From G963668185 sp963668185 (GTDB lineage: Bacteria > Chloroflexota > Dehalococcoidia > Lucifugimonadales > G963668185), in assembly GCA_963668185.1 (NCBI GenBank), contig OY764162.1, forward strand, positions 806,001-870,000: DNA of 64,000 bases, read 5' to 3'. Shown here in pieces: positions 31,988 through 40,451 of this stretch; the stretch's first letter is position 1, and every line of letters starts with the position of its first letter. The notes below the pieces were generated by a model, which did not search any database, had not been told where the DNA came from, and was given only the letters and a program-made list of their open reading frames with translations. A program made the position numbers and the translations under genes.

Positions 31988-34243
31988 TCACCCCGCCCCC
32001 GCGATCGCCCTGTACACCCGCTCCGGGTTCATCGGCAACTCCTCCAGCCGCACGCCGACCGCATCGTACACCGCGTTGCCGACAGCCGCCGCCGGCGGCA
32101 CGATCGGCACCTGCCCCACCGCCCTCACGCCGTACGGGTGGTCGTCCGACGGCGCCTCCACGACCACCGTCTCCAAGAACGGCACGTCCAGCGCCGTCGG
32201 CAGCCGGTAGTCCAGCAGCGTCGCGTTCTCCACGGCGCCGTCCGCGCTGAACACGTACTCCTCCGAAAGCGCCCAGCCCAGTCCCTGCGTTGCGCCGCCC
32301 TGTATCTGGCCCTCCACCTGGTCCGGGTTCACGCTCAGGCCGACGTCCTGCAGCGCCGCGTATCTGATGACGTCCACCTTCCCCGTCTCCCGGTCCACGC
32401 GCACCCGCGCCACGTGCACCGCCGCGTTCGGCGCGATCGCCACCGAGTCGGTGACCTCCGTCACGCGGCCCGCGCCGAACAGCGTCGCCTCGTCCTCCTC
32501 TGCCGCGCGCTCCGCCGCCGTCGCGAGCGTCATCTGCGATCCCGATGCGTTAACTACCGACAGCCGCTTGCCCTCGAAAACCACCTCGTCCATCGGGACG
32601 CCGAACTCCGACGCCGCCAGCGACTTGAGCTTCCCGGTCAACTCCCGCGCGGCCTCGTACACCGCCTTGCTCGTTACGTACGTAACCTTGTCCCCTCCGG
32701 ACGACTCCGAGAACGTCGCGATGTCGGTGTCCCCCATCACCACGTTCACGTCCTCCAGGTCCAGCCCCAGCACCTCCGCCGCCACCATCGCGAGGCTCGT
32801 CCGCGTCGCCGACAGATCCACCGTGCCCAGCACGAGGTTTACCGTTCCGTTCGCCGCCAACTCGATCCGGCAGCTCGTAGTCCCGCCGGGCATCGTCCAC
32901 ATGCCGAGCGCCAGCCCCCTGCCCTCTCCGGGCCCGGTTGGCTCCGTCCAGCACGGGTGAGTCCGCACCCGCTCCAGCAGCGCCGCAAGGTTGATCGACG
33001 GCAGCATGACCCCGTCCGGCATCGGGTCGCCGGGCCGCGACACGTTCTTCAGCCGGAACTCCAGCGGGTCGACGCCGAGCCGCTCCGCCGCCTCGTCCAC
33101 AACCGACTCCAGCGCGAACGCGGTCGGCGTCGCGCCGGGCGCGCGGTAGAACGACACGTGCGGCTTGTTCGTGACAACGTCGAACGCGTCCACCCGTAGG
33201 TTGGCCGTCCGGTAGTGCGAGTACACGCGCCGTAGCGCCGACCGCATCGGGGCGCAGGGGAACGCGCCCGCGTCGAACACCATCCGGGACGAGATCGCCG
33301 TGATCGTGCCGTCCCGCTTCACGCCGAGCCTGATCCTGCTGACCGTCGCGTTGCCCGGCCCCGTCGAGCGGATGACTTCCTCGCGCGTCAGTTCCCCTCT
33401 CACCGGCCTGCCCGCGCGCTGCGACAGCGCCGCGCAAACCGTGCTCAGCCGCACCGACTCCTTGCCCCCGAACGCGCCGCCGACCTCCGTCGGGATGACG
33501 GTGACGTCCTCGACCGGCACGTCCAGCGCCCGCGCCAGGTCCTTGCGCACGTCGAAGATGCCCTGCGTGTTCGCCCACACCTCGATGCGGCCGTCCGGGT
33601 GCGCCCACGCCGCCTCGGCGTCCGGCTCCACGTACCCCTGGTGTACCACCTGCGTCCTGAACTCGCGCTCCACGACGACGTCCGCCTCGGCGAACCCCTG
33701 CGCAACGTCGCCCCGCTCATACACGAGATGCTCGGCCACGTTCCCGGACACCGCGTTGCAGTCGATCTCGCCTTCCGGGATGAGGTCCGCGTGCAGCACG
33801 GTCGCGCCCGGCCTCATCGCCTCCTCCGGGTCCAGCACGTGCGGCAGCGCCTCGTACTCCACGTCGATCAGCCCCAGCGCCTCCTCGGCGGCTTCTTCCG
33901 TCTCCGCCGCGACCGCCGCCACCGCCTGCCCGTGGAAGAACACCCTGCCCCTCGCGAGGATCGTCCGCGCCGCCGCGCCGTCCTTCGAGAAGTCGCCCGG
34001 AAGCGGCACAGGCAGATCCGAGCCGTCGATGACCGCGTGCACGCCCGGATGCGCCTCTGCCGCGCTGGTGTCGATGTGCCTGATCACCGCGTGCGCGTGC
34101 GTACTCCGCAGGATCCTGGCGAAGAGCGCGTTCGGCAGCCTCACGTCCGCCCCGAACAGCGCCGCGCCCGTCACCTTCGCCTCCGCGTCCAGCTTCGGCG
34201 TCGCCCTGCCTATGACCCTGAAACCCGTATCCGTTGCCGTCAT
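31988..34243 (-). CDS. xanthine dehydrogenase-family molybdopterin-binding (large) subunit
   Basis: This 751-residue protein of the CoxL/XdhA type starts RVIGRATPKLDAEAKVTGAALFGADV and has TEVGGAFGGKE (molybdopterin contact). It continues with a FYRAPGATPTAFALESVVDEAAERLG block and ends with the conserved QGGATQGLGWALSEE region. Family members hydroxylate purines, aldehydes, nicotinate or oxidise CO. The CoxL active-site AYxCSFR loop is not seen, so CO oxidation is unlikely. The FAD and [2Fe-2S] subunits that normally accompany it are absent nearby, so partners must be elsewhere. The short gap to the right holds only a hairpin. Confidence 0.9.
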   Translation of the reverse strand: MTATDTGFRVIGRATPKLDAEAKVTGAALFGADVRLPNALFARILRSTHAHAVIRHIDTSAAEAHPGVHAVIDGSDLPVPLPGDFSKDGAAARTILARGRVFFHGQAVAAVAAETEEAAEEALGLIDVEYEALPHVLDPEEAMRPGATVLHADLIPEGEIDCNAVSGNVAEHLVYERGDVAQGFAEADVVVEREFRTQVVHQGYVEPDAEAAWAHPDGRIEVWANTQGIFDVRKDLARALDVPVEDVTVIPTEVGGAFGGKESVRLSTVCAALSQRAGRPVRGELTREEVIRSTGPGNATVSRIRLGVKRDGTITAISSRMVFDAGAFPCAPMRSALRRVYSHYRTANLRVDAFDVVTNKPHVSFYRAPGATPTAFALESVVDEAAERLGVDPLEFRLKNVSRPGDPMPDGVMLPSINLAALLERVRTHPCWTEPTGPGEGRGLALGMWTMPGGTTSCRIELAANGTVNLVLGTVDLSATRTSLAMVAAEVLGLDLEDVNVVMGDTDIATFSESSGGDKVTYVTSKAVYEAARELTGKLKSLAASEFGVPMDEVVFEGKRLSVVNASGSQMTLATAAERAAEEDEATLFGAGRVTEVTDSVAIAPNAAVHVARVRVDRETGKVDVIRYAALQDVGLSVNPDQVEGQIQGGATQGLGWALSEEYVFSADGAVENATLLDYRLPTALDVPFLETVVVEAPSDDHPYGVRAVGQVPIVPPAAAVGNAVYDAVGVRLEELPMNPERVYRAIAGAG

Positions 34244-34373
34244 CCCATATCCTGCTTGCCGTTTCTAAGCGCGAACCCGCGCCCAACGCCAATGTTACGC
34301 TATGCGCGGCACAGGCGGCATGCTTCGGGTATGCTGTAATCGTTCGGCAGCGGGGCCTCGTGATGGAAGGAAA

Positions 34374-34412
34374 GGTGGTGACACGGGTTCCAGTCCCGTC
34401 GGGGTCACCACC
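34374..34412 (+). other. nested hairpin before the ATPase-TOPRIM pair
   Basis: GGTGGTGAC (34374-34382) pairs perfectly with GTCACCACC (34404-34412), and an inner ACGGG/CCCGT stem encloses a 7-nt TTCCAGT loop. The inner part looks like a tRNA T-arm and the right arm ends in CCACCA, but no cloverleaf can be built. It may be a leader structure for the AAA gene 53 bp downstream, a tRNA-derived attachment remnant, or unrelated. The rest of 34244-34464 holds no gene. Confidence 0.5.
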
Positions 34413-34464
34413 AGATTGATCGTTTGGCGGTATTGCGTTCACTCGGGAAACGGAGGCTTGGAAA

Positions 34465-35583
34465 ATGAAGCTGTCGCGATTCACAGCCAAGCGCTATCGC
34501 AGTCTGCGCGACGTGACCGTTGAACTGGGCGACCTCAACCTGTTCATAGGCGCTAACGCATCGGGCAAGAGTTCAATACTCGATGTGCTTCGTTTCATTC
34601 ACGAGGGAGTCCGCGCGCGTGATTTCCGGGTGCCGATGTTCTCACGGGGCGGCATCCTCAATCTCGCATGGAAGGGTGAGGAAGCCCGGCAGATCGATCT
34701 TATGATGACCTTCGTGGACTGTGACCAGACTTACGAGTGGACCGTCCGGCTCATTAGGGAAGGCTACGAGTTTCGAGCGGAGGAGAACGTCACCCGGTCG
34801 CGTTCCCAGCAACCTCCGGAGCAGTTGCTCGAAGCAAGTGGAGGCACGGGCTTTTGGTGGTCCGGCGATGAAGGCAAAGTCAGATTGAAGCAGCCTTCCA
34901 ATTCATGCGCGCTGGCTGCCGCAGCCGCTGACGCGTCCTTTCCGGCGCGGGGCGTCGCCGAGTTCGTAGAGCGATGCGGCTTCTTCGACCCCAACCCGTT
35001 TCTACTCCGCAGGGACTGGGCAACCGTGGATGCCGGCAGGTTTGATCCATACGGTCGTAATTTCGGCGAAACCCTGTGCGCTGCCTCGCAGGAAGTTCTG
35101 GAAAGAATCGTATCCTCGACACGACAGATAGTCGGGCTTCCGTCCAGCATCGAACCGAGGGAATCCGAAGACCGGTTCTACTTCGTTCAGGAGGAACCCG
35201 GGCTGCAATACCCGGTGAACCAGATGGGAGTCTCGAGCGGAACGCTGCGAATGCTGGCCCTGATGACCGCGCTTCACGGAGATCCTTCCGCAAACCTGGT
35301 CGGAATAGAGGAGCCCGAAAACTACGTTCACCCGTCGGCGCTGTCATCCTTCGTGGAGTATCTTCTGGAGAAGCGTGAACAGGTGCAGATGATGATAACC
35401 ACGCACTCCCCTTTACTGCTTGACTTCCTCGGAGACCCGGCAGCCGTATCCGTGGTTCGGCGCAGCGGCAATGGGGAAACAACCGTCACGCGGGAGACGA
35501 ACCCGGACGGTGTCAGACGGGCACTCGAAGCTTCCGGTTTCGGGCTAGGGGAATTCCATCAGACCAAGGGCTTCGGAGGCTAG
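34465..35583 (+). CDS. AAA_21/ABC-type ATPase of a two-gene defence-like pair
   Basis: This 372-residue RecF/SMC-like ATPase has the N-terminal FTAKRYRSLRDVTVELGDLN and Walker A GANASGKSS (29-37), a signature-like GVSSGTLRMLALMTAL, Walker B NLVGIEEPENYVHPSAL and a TTHSPLLLDFL sensor. This layout is that of AAA_21 ATPases found in OLD, PARIS, AbiL and RloAB systems. The partner 5 bp downstream is a TOPRIM-like protein, the usual companion. GC is lower than in surrounding genes. Role as anti-phage ATPase is inferred from this pairing. Confidence 0.83.
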   Translation: MKLSRFTAKRYRSLRDVTVELGDLNLFIGANASGKSSILDVLRFIHEGVRARDFRVPMFSRGGILNLAWKGEEARQIDLMMTFVDCDQTYEWTVRLIREGYEFRAEENVTRSRSQQPPEQLLEASGGTGFWWSGDEGKVRLKQPSNSCALAAAAADASFPARGVAEFVERCGFFDPNPFLLRRDWATVDAGRFDPYGRNFGETLCAASQEVLERIVSSTRQIVGLPSSIEPRESEDRFYFVQEEPGLQYPVNQMGVSSGTLRMLALMTALHGDPSANLVGIEEPENYVHPSALSSFVEYLLEKREQVQMMITTHSPLLLDFLGDPAAVSVVRRSGNGETTVTRETNPDGVRRALEASGFGLGEFHQTKGFGG

Positions 35584-35588
35584 TAGGC

Positions 35589-36173
35589 GTGGGCAAGCGC
35601 GTAATCGTCCTCGCGTCCGGCGAGACCGAGAGACGTGCGCTGCCTCACCTGACATCTCACCTCGAGGCTCGCGGCACATCCGTATCATCTGTGCGTATTC
35701 CCCCGAGAAACAGGGCGCTCAGTGTGGAGATGGCGGAGAGACTTATCAAAGCCGCATGGTATGAAGATTTGACCCAACCACCTGATAAGTTCGTGCTGCT
35801 TCTGGACCTGGACAGAGCAGGGTCGGATGAAGTCCTCGAGCCTTTCAGGAAGCTGCCTGACCGATTGGGCGCGATTGATGCGTCGATTCAGTTTGCTTAC
35901 GCAAACCCGCACCTTGAGGGCTGGTTTTTCTCGGATAGCACGAATCTGAGGAACTATCTTGGCAAGCCACTGGGAAGTGTCGATACTTCGAAGCCCGACG
36001 AGATCGAGAATCCCAAGCTACATTTGCGGCACATACTCGGCCAAATCTACACGTCCAGGACATCGGAGGAGATAGCGAAGTCACTGGATGCCAGTGTCAT
36101 GGCCCAACGCAGCCCGAGTTTCCGCGGATTCCTAGACGCTGTCTTGAATGGCGGTAGCGTCGTGGGGCTGTAG
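35589..36173 (+). CDS. TOPRIM-fold DUF4276/RloB-like protein, partner of the ATPase
   Basis: This 194-residue protein has VIVLASGETERRALPHL near the start (E12, E14 at the TOPRIM glutamate position), FVLLLDLDRAGSDE (D73, D75, the DxD element) and ANPHLEGWFFSD (a conserved E). The pattern is that of DUF4276/RloB-type TOPRIM nucleases. GTG at 35589 lies 5 bp after the ATPase stop, so translation is probably coupled. In related two-gene modules the ATPase senses phage and releases or activates the nuclease; that is inference here. Confidence 0.72.
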   Translation: MGKRVIVLASGETERRALPHLTSHLEARGTSVSSVRIPPRNRALSVEMAERLIKAAWYEDLTQPPDKFVLLLDLDRAGSDEVLEPFRKLPDRLGAIDASIQFAYANPHLEGWFFSDSTNLRNYLGKPLGSVDTSKPDEIENPKLHLRHILGQIYTSRTSEEIAKSLDASVMAQRSPSFRGFLDAVLNGGSVVGL

Positions 36174-36175
36174 TC

Positions 36176-36316
36176 CATCTGGGAGAGCGCCGCCACTTCA
36201 AGCTATCACTGTTCAGAAAGAAGCTGATGTTTTACTACAAGCACAAGTTTGCGGAACTCAGGAATGCCCCGGAAATCGTTCTCAATCTACGTTCATGGGC
36301 AGACCAGAGCCTATGA
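36176..36316 (+). pseudogene. possible 3' remnant of a gene disrupted by the defence cassette
   Basis: Directly after the TOPRIM stop a different frame reads for about 46 codons, HLGERRHFKLSLFRKKLM and onward, with coding-like composition. It ends in a TGA that overlaps the hydrolase ATG (ATGA at 36313). No start or full domain is present. It looks like the tail of a gene once coupled to the hydrolase and cut by insertion of the ATPase-TOPRIM pair. Low confidence; chance is possible. Confidence 0.35.
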
Positions 36317-37167
36317 ACACCCCACCCACCCCATCCCGCGCCACCGTCGCCGGCCTCCCCTTCCGATACCTCGACTGGGGCGGCGACGGCCCGCCCGTGC
36401 TCGCACTGCACGGCCTGGCGTCCTCAGCCCACTGGTACGACCTCGTCGCGCCCCTGCTCCGCGACCGCTACCGCGTCATCGCGCCCGACCAGCGCGGCCA
36501 CGGCCAGTCAGCGCAGGCCGCCTCCGGCTACGACTGGCCCACGCTAGCGTCCGACGCCATCGGCCTCCTGGACCACCTCGGCCTGCAGACCGCCGCCGTC
36601 GTGGGCCACTCGTGGGGCGCAAACGTCGCGCTGAACACCGCCGCCCTGCACCCGGACCGCGTCACCGCGCTCGTCATGATCGACGGCGGCTTCTTCGGGC
36701 GGCGCCTCCGCGGCGGCACGACGTGGGAGGAGTTCCGCGCGCGCCTCTCCCCGCGCGACGTCTCGGGCACCCGCGCCGAGTTCCTCCGGCGAATGCGCGG
36801 CCAGCTAGACGTATGCTGGATCCCTGAAGTGGAGCGAATCGTGCAGACGATGGTCGTCGAGGGCGAAGACGGCCAGATGAGAGACATCCTGCGCCCCGAA
36901 AACCACGCCCAGGTGCTGCGCGCCATGTGGGACCATCCCGCCTCCGAAACGTGGCCCAGCGTGTCGGCGCCCTCCTTGCTCGTGCCCGCCGGCCCGACTC
37001 CCGAACGCCGCGGCACCCGCTTCGCCGAAATGCGCCGCGAGATGGTCGACGCCGCCGCAAGCGCAATCCCCAACGTCCAGGTCCGCTGGATCCCGGAAAC
37101 GATCCACGACATCGGCTACCACAAGCCCCAGGAACTCGCCGACGGCATCACCGCCTTCCTCGATTGA
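36313..37167 (+). CDS. alpha/beta-hydrolase
   Basis: This protein of about 284 residues opens GLPFRYLDWGGDGPPVLALHG, the strand-3/oxyanion segment. It continues with APDQRGHGQS, the nucleophile elbow VVGHSWGAN (Ser) and a late IPETIHDIGY holding the catalytic His. It has the size and order of esterase/epoxide-hydrolase/lactonase-type enzymes; no substrate can be assigned. ATG 36313 is listed; ATG 36295 six codons upstream is in frame, and neither has a strong SD. It follows a likely gene remnant. Confidence 0.83.
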   Translation: MNTPPTPSRATVAGLPFRYLDWGGDGPPVLALHGLASSAHWYDLVAPLLRDRYRVIAPDQRGHGQSAQAASGYDWPTLASDAIGLLDHLGLQTAAVVGHSWGANVALNTAALHPDRVTALVMIDGGFFGRRLRGGTTWEEFRARLSPRDVSGTRAEFLRRMRGQLDVCWIPEVERIVQTMVVEGEDGQMRDILRPENHAQVLRAMWDHPASETWPSVSAPSLLVPAGPTPERRGTRFAEMRREMVDAAASAIPNVQVRWIPETIHDIGYHKPQELADGITAFLD

Positions 37168-37254
37168 CTTGGTGGACTGACGCGGTTCAGTGTAATGTAG
37201 GATTAGGCTAGGGCTGGACGGTGGGCGCTATTCAATCGGTAAGGAGATAGGCAG

Positions 37255-37479
37255 ATGACTCAGCTTCTGCAACAAGCCTTCGAGAAAGCTTCCGAACTTC
37301 CCCAAGAAGAACAGGACAAGTTCGCTCGCTTCATCCTGGCTGAACTGGCGTCGGAACAACAATGGACCAAACTGTTCTCACGTCCCGAGTCCGAGGATAT
37401 GTTGGAACGTCTGGCCGATGAGGCCGTGGCAGTTCACAAGGCGGGACTAACTAAGCCTTTGGACATGGAAGACCTTTAG
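37255..37479 (+). CDS. antitoxin of a RelE-type toxin-antitoxin pair
   Basis: This 74-residue acidic helical protein (LQQAFEKASELPQEEQDKFA, then FILAELASEQQWTKLF) has the look of short antitoxins that precede RelE/ParE-type toxins. AAGGAGA lies about 7 bases before the ATG. No DNA-binding domain is visible. It is followed immediately by the toxin-like frame. Pairing and size support the call; the exact antitoxin family is not certain. Confidence 0.7.
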   Translation: MTQLLQQAFEKASELPQEEQDKFARFILAELASEQQWTKLFSRPESEDMLERLADEAVAVHKAGLTKPLDMEDL

Positions 37480-37480
37480 T

Positions 37481-37750
37481 CTGCGCTCCTACACGCAGGG
37501 CAGCTTCTGGGATGCCTATCGGCGCCTACCGAGTCACGTGCAAAGCCAAGCGCGCCAGTCGTACAGGTTCTTCGCGTCCAATCCAGGCCATCCCAGCTTG
37601 GATTTCAAGCGCGTCAGCCGGCGGCGTCCGGTGTACTCAGCGCGTGTGAGCATCGATTACCGTGCGCTTGGTGTAATGTCAGAGGGCAACATCATTTGGT
37701 TCTGGATCGGTCCGCATCACGAGTACGACAGACTACTCAGAAGAACTTAG
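37481..37750 (+). CDS. RelE/ParE-superfamily toxin, non-canonical start
   Basis: Full homology begins right after the antitoxin stop (TAG at 37477-37479): LRSYTQGSFWDAYRRLPSHV, then QARQSYRFFASNPGHPS, FKRV and a final VIDYRALGV-like/IIWFWIGPHHEYDRLL strand. There is no ATG, GTG or TTG at this point. CTG 37481 is the only near-canonical start that preserves the N-terminal helix; GTG 37538 would remove it. Either the toxin is weakly made from CTG after termination at the antitoxin, or its start has decayed. It ends 16 bp before the amidohydrolase. Confidence 0.65.
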   Translation: MRSYTQGSFWDAYRRLPSHVQSQARQSYRFFASNPGHPSLDFKRVSRRRPVYSARVSIDYRALGVMSEGNIIWFWIGPHHEYDRLLRRT

Positions 37751-37766
37751 TCGCCAGGAACAACCC

Positions 37767-39368
37767 ATGACCCTCATCGTCACCAACGCGCGCATCGCCA
37801 CGATGGACCCTGCGAACCCGTCTGCCGAGGCCATCGCCGTCACCAACGGCAACATCGTCGCCGTCGGCTCGAACGAAGACGCCATGGCCTTCCGTGACTC
37901 ACGCGCTACGGTCATCGACGCCGGAGGCCGGAGAGCCCTCCCCGGCTTCATCGAGCCGCACAACCACATGGTCATGTTCGCCTCCTCCACTCTCGAAGTC
38001 GACGCGCGCACGCCGCCCAACCGCAGCATCGATGGCATCGTAGCCCGGCTGCGAGACCGCGCAGCCGAAACACCGCAGGGCGAATGGGTGCGCGGCACCC
38101 GCTACGACGACACCGGCGTAGTCGAAATGCGCCACCCGACGCGCCACGACCTGGACCGTGCGACCACCGAGCACCCCGTCGCCCTCGTACACAACTCCGG
38201 CCACATGATGTGCGTCAACAGCCGCGCGCTCGAACTCGCGGGCGTCGACGACGCCACCGCCGACCCGTCCGGCGGGCGCATCGGCCGCCTCCCAAGCACG
38301 TCGGAGCCGGATGGCATGTTCTACGAGACCGCCCAGGAGCTAATCTACAGCCGCATCCCGGAATACGGAGAAGACGAACTCCGCGAAGCCTTCCGCTCGG
38401 CCCAAGCCGAGTACCTACGCCAGGGCGTAACCACCTCGCACGACGCCTACGTCGGCGCGCCCATCCTCAATGCCTACCGCCGCGCCCAGAGTGAAGGCAA
38501 CCTCAAGCTGCGCGTCAACATGTATCTCGGCTGGGACCTGCTGCGGGACACCGGCTTCGAGCCGCGCACCGGCGACGTGGACGGACGCCTGCGCGTCGCC
38601 GGCTGCAAGCTGATCTCGGACGGCTCGATCCAGGGCATCACCGCCGCGCTCAGGGAGCCATACCACTGCGACCCCAGCGAGCAAGGCTGGCTGATCTACG
38701 AGCAAACGGAGTTGAACGAGATCGTGCGAACCCTGCACGGCCACGGCTACCAAGTCATTGCGCACGCCAACGGCGACGCCGCAATCGACGCCGTGCTGGA
38801 CGCGTACGAGAACGCCCTCGGCCCGCAACCGGGAGAGGATCACCGCTACCGGATAGAGCACTGCCAGGTCTGCCGTCCTGAGCAGCTTCAGCGCATGGCC
38901 TGGCTCGGCGTCATACCGGACTTCTTCGCCAACCACATCTACTACTGGGGCGACAGGCACCGCGACCGCTTCCTCGGCCCCGAGCGCGTGCTGGACCTCG
39001 ACCCGGTGGGATCCGCGTATCGCCGCGGCCTGCGTCCCCTGCTCCACTCCGACTGCCCCGTGACCCCCGTAAGCCCGCTGTTCAACGTGCAGTGCGCCGC
39101 GGCCAGGATCACAAGCTCCGGCGAGGTCCTGAACCCACCCGAGCGCGTCACCGTCGAGCAGGCCCTCCACGCAGTCACCGCAAACGCCGCGTTCGCCGCC
39201 TTCGAAGAAAGCTCGAAGGGAACGCTGCAAGTCGGCAAGCTGGGCGACTTCGTCATCCTTGAGGAAGACCCATTCGACGTCCAGCCGCATGAGATTGGCT
39301 CGATCGACGTCGCCGTTACCGTCATAGGCGGCGAGGTCGAGTACACCTCAGGCTCGATCAGTATCTGA
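37767..39368 (+). CDS. YtcJ-like metal-dependent amidohydrolase
   Basis: This 533-residue Amidohydro_3 enzyme opens VTNARIATMDP, then ALPGFIEPHNHMVMF (HxH metal pair; the usual PGFIDxHxH has E for D). It continues with KLISDGSIQGITAAL, YRIEHCQVCRPEQL and LHSDCPVTPVSPLF for the other metal ligands, and ends LGDFVILEEDPF. YtcJ-like proteins hydrolyse amides or N-acyl compounds. CAGGAAC precedes the ATG. A 49-bp gap separates it from the small NTF2-like gene, probably its operon partner. Confidence 0.88.
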   Translation: MTLIVTNARIATMDPANPSAEAIAVTNGNIVAVGSNEDAMAFRDSRATVIDAGGRRALPGFIEPHNHMVMFASSTLEVDARTPPNRSIDGIVARLRDRAAETPQGEWVRGTRYDDTGVVEMRHPTRHDLDRATTEHPVALVHNSGHMMCVNSRALELAGVDDATADPSGGRIGRLPSTSEPDGMFYETAQELIYSRIPEYGEDELREAFRSAQAEYLRQGVTTSHDAYVGAPILNAYRRAQSEGNLKLRVNMYLGWDLLRDTGFEPRTGDVDGRLRVAGCKLISDGSIQGITAALREPYHCDPSEQGWLIYEQTELNEIVRTLHGHGYQVIAHANGDAAIDAVLDAYENALGPQPGEDHRYRIEHCQVCRPEQLQRMAWLGVIPDFFANHIYYWGDRHRDRFLGPERVLDLDPVGSAYRRGLRPLLHSDCPVTPVSPLFNVQCAAARITSSGEVLNPPERVTVEQALHAVTANAAFAAFEESSKGTLQVGKLGDFVILEEDPFDVQPHEIGSIDVAVTVIGGEVEYTSGSISI

Positions 39369-39417
39369 TAGCCTGCTATCAGTCACTCCCATAGTTAGAG
39401 ACCACCGGAGGCATTAG

Positions 39418-39783
39418 TTGGACCTCAAAGAGACCCTGGAAAAACTCGAACACGAATACTTCAACGCCAGCGTCAGCGCGGACGGCGATTACTACGACCG
39501 CAATCTCACCGAAGATGGCTTGCTGGTCTTCGCCGAGACCGGCGCACTCGACAAGCAGGCCTGCGTTCAGGCCGTCAACGGCAGTCCGGGCAACGCCGCC
39601 GGCGCTTCCTGGCGTATCGAAGACTCGCGCCTCGTGACCCTCTCGCCGGACTCGGCCATCCTGTCGTACCGCGCCGAGGCAACCCGCCCCGGCGGCCAGC
39701 CCGCCACGATTCTCGTCGCCAGCGCATACACCCACCAGAACGGCGCATGGAAGCTCGCCTTCCACCAACAGACCGTAATCTGA
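39418..39783 (+). CDS. NTF2-like/DUF4440 domain protein
   Basis: This 121-residue protein has the cone-shaped NTF2-like fold pattern: a helical EKLEHEYFNASVSAD start, DGLLVFAETGALDKQA in the middle and a final AYTHQNGAWKLAFHQQTVI strand pair. The TTG start is supported by GGAGG 7 bases upstream. DUF4440 proteins include small-molecule-binding and hydrolase-like members; no catalytic residue can be singled out. It follows the amidohydrolase on the same strand. Confidence 0.8.
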   Translation: MDLKETLEKLEHEYFNASVSADGDYYDRNLTEDGLLVFAETGALDKQACVQAVNGSPGNAAGASWRIEDSRLVTLSPDSAILSYRAEATRPGGQPATILVASAYTHQNGAWKLAFHQQTVI

Positions 39784-40038
39784 GCGGCACAAGCTCGAGC
39801 CCGTTCGCCCTAAGTCACACGCAGCCCATGCCCGTTCGCCCTGAACCTGTCGAAGGGCGGCGCGCCCTCTACCCGCCGCCGCCCCAGTCTATTGTTGGCC
39901 TACCCCGCTGGCCCGTGGTATCCTTATGCTGACTCTTGGACCTCAATGACTGCACGTAACGCAAGTGGACTACGCCTTTAGTTGCCCCAGTGTTCGAAGC
40001 TGACTCGGTCTGTGAGAAAAAATCCGTAGGAGCGCCGA
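39784..40038. other. 255-bp gap with a repeat and a leader before the RRM gene
   Basis: The left half has two degenerate copies of the GTTCGCCCTGAACCTGTCG repeat (near 39800 and 39840). The right half is AT-richer and probably forms the promoter and a long leader for the RRM gene. AGGAG at 40028-40032 lies about 6 bases before its ATG. No gene is visible. Confidence 0.5.
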
Positions 40039-40356
40039 ATGCGCATATATGTTGGCAATCTGCCATATGAGACAACAGACGAACAGCTCAGGACCCACTT
40101 CGAGGCGCATGGCGAAGTCTCGACCGTAGATGTCTTGATCGACAGGTACACCGGAAGGCCGAGGGGCTTCGGCTTCGTCGATATGCCCGACTCCTCCGAG
40201 GCCGAGACCGCCATCAGGGAACTGGACGGCAAGGAGTACATGGGCCGCGTCCTCAAGGTGAACGAGGCCAGGCCCCGCCGCCAGGACGACCGGGACCGAG
40301 GAGGCTTCGGCGGCGGTGGCGGTGGCGGTGGACGCTACGACAGGCCGCGCTACTAG
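40039..40356 (+). CDS. RRM-domain RNA-binding protein with glycine-rich tail
   Basis: This 105-residue protein has one RNA-recognition motif with RNP2 IYVGNL (3-8) and RNP1 RGFGFVDM (aromatics for RNA stacking), then a glycine-rich tail (FGGGGGGGGRYDRP). This is the architecture of cyanobacterial-type Rbp proteins, often cold-induced and acting as RNA chaperones. The long leader upstream is consistent with such control, but that is inferred. AGGAG precedes the ATG. It is monocistronic. Confidence 0.93.
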   Translation: MRIYVGNLPYETTDEQLRTHFEAHGEVSTVDVLIDRYTGRPRGFGFVDMPDSSEAETAIRELDGKEYMGRVLKVNEARPRRQDDRDRGGFGGGGGGGGRYDRPRY

Positions 40357-40414
40357 CCTCAGAACTACATACGGGCTTGGCTTCTCCGGTTCGAAAGCCG
40401 CCGCCAGCCTCTGC

Positions 40415-40446
40415 CAAAAGTCCCCTCGACTTTGAGGAGACTTTTG
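40415..40446. repeat. hairpin in the RRM 3' region
   Basis: CAAAAGTC (40415-40422) pairs with GACTTTTG (40439-40446), and an inner CCTC/GAGG extends the stem. No T-run follows, so it is more likely a REP-like palindrome than an intrinsic terminator. GGAGACTTTTGCG on its right side loosely resembles the IS/MITE ends. Confidence 0.5.
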
Positions 40447-40451
40447 CGTAG

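Noticed and set aside
31988..34243. Carbon monoxide dehydrogenase large subunit
   Set aside because: The CoxL-specific active-site loop AYxCSFR is not present and no coxM/coxS genes adjoin, so only the broad molybdenum hydroxylase family is given.
34374..34412. tRNA gene suggested by a T-arm-like stem and CCACCA
   Set aside because: No complementary 5' acceptor strand, D-arm or anticodon arm can be drawn upstream, and the loop TTCCAGT departs from TTCRA. Kept only as a hairpin.
40415..40446. Intrinsic terminator of the RRM gene
   Set aside because: The stem is good but no T-run follows on either strand; listed as a palindromic repeat.
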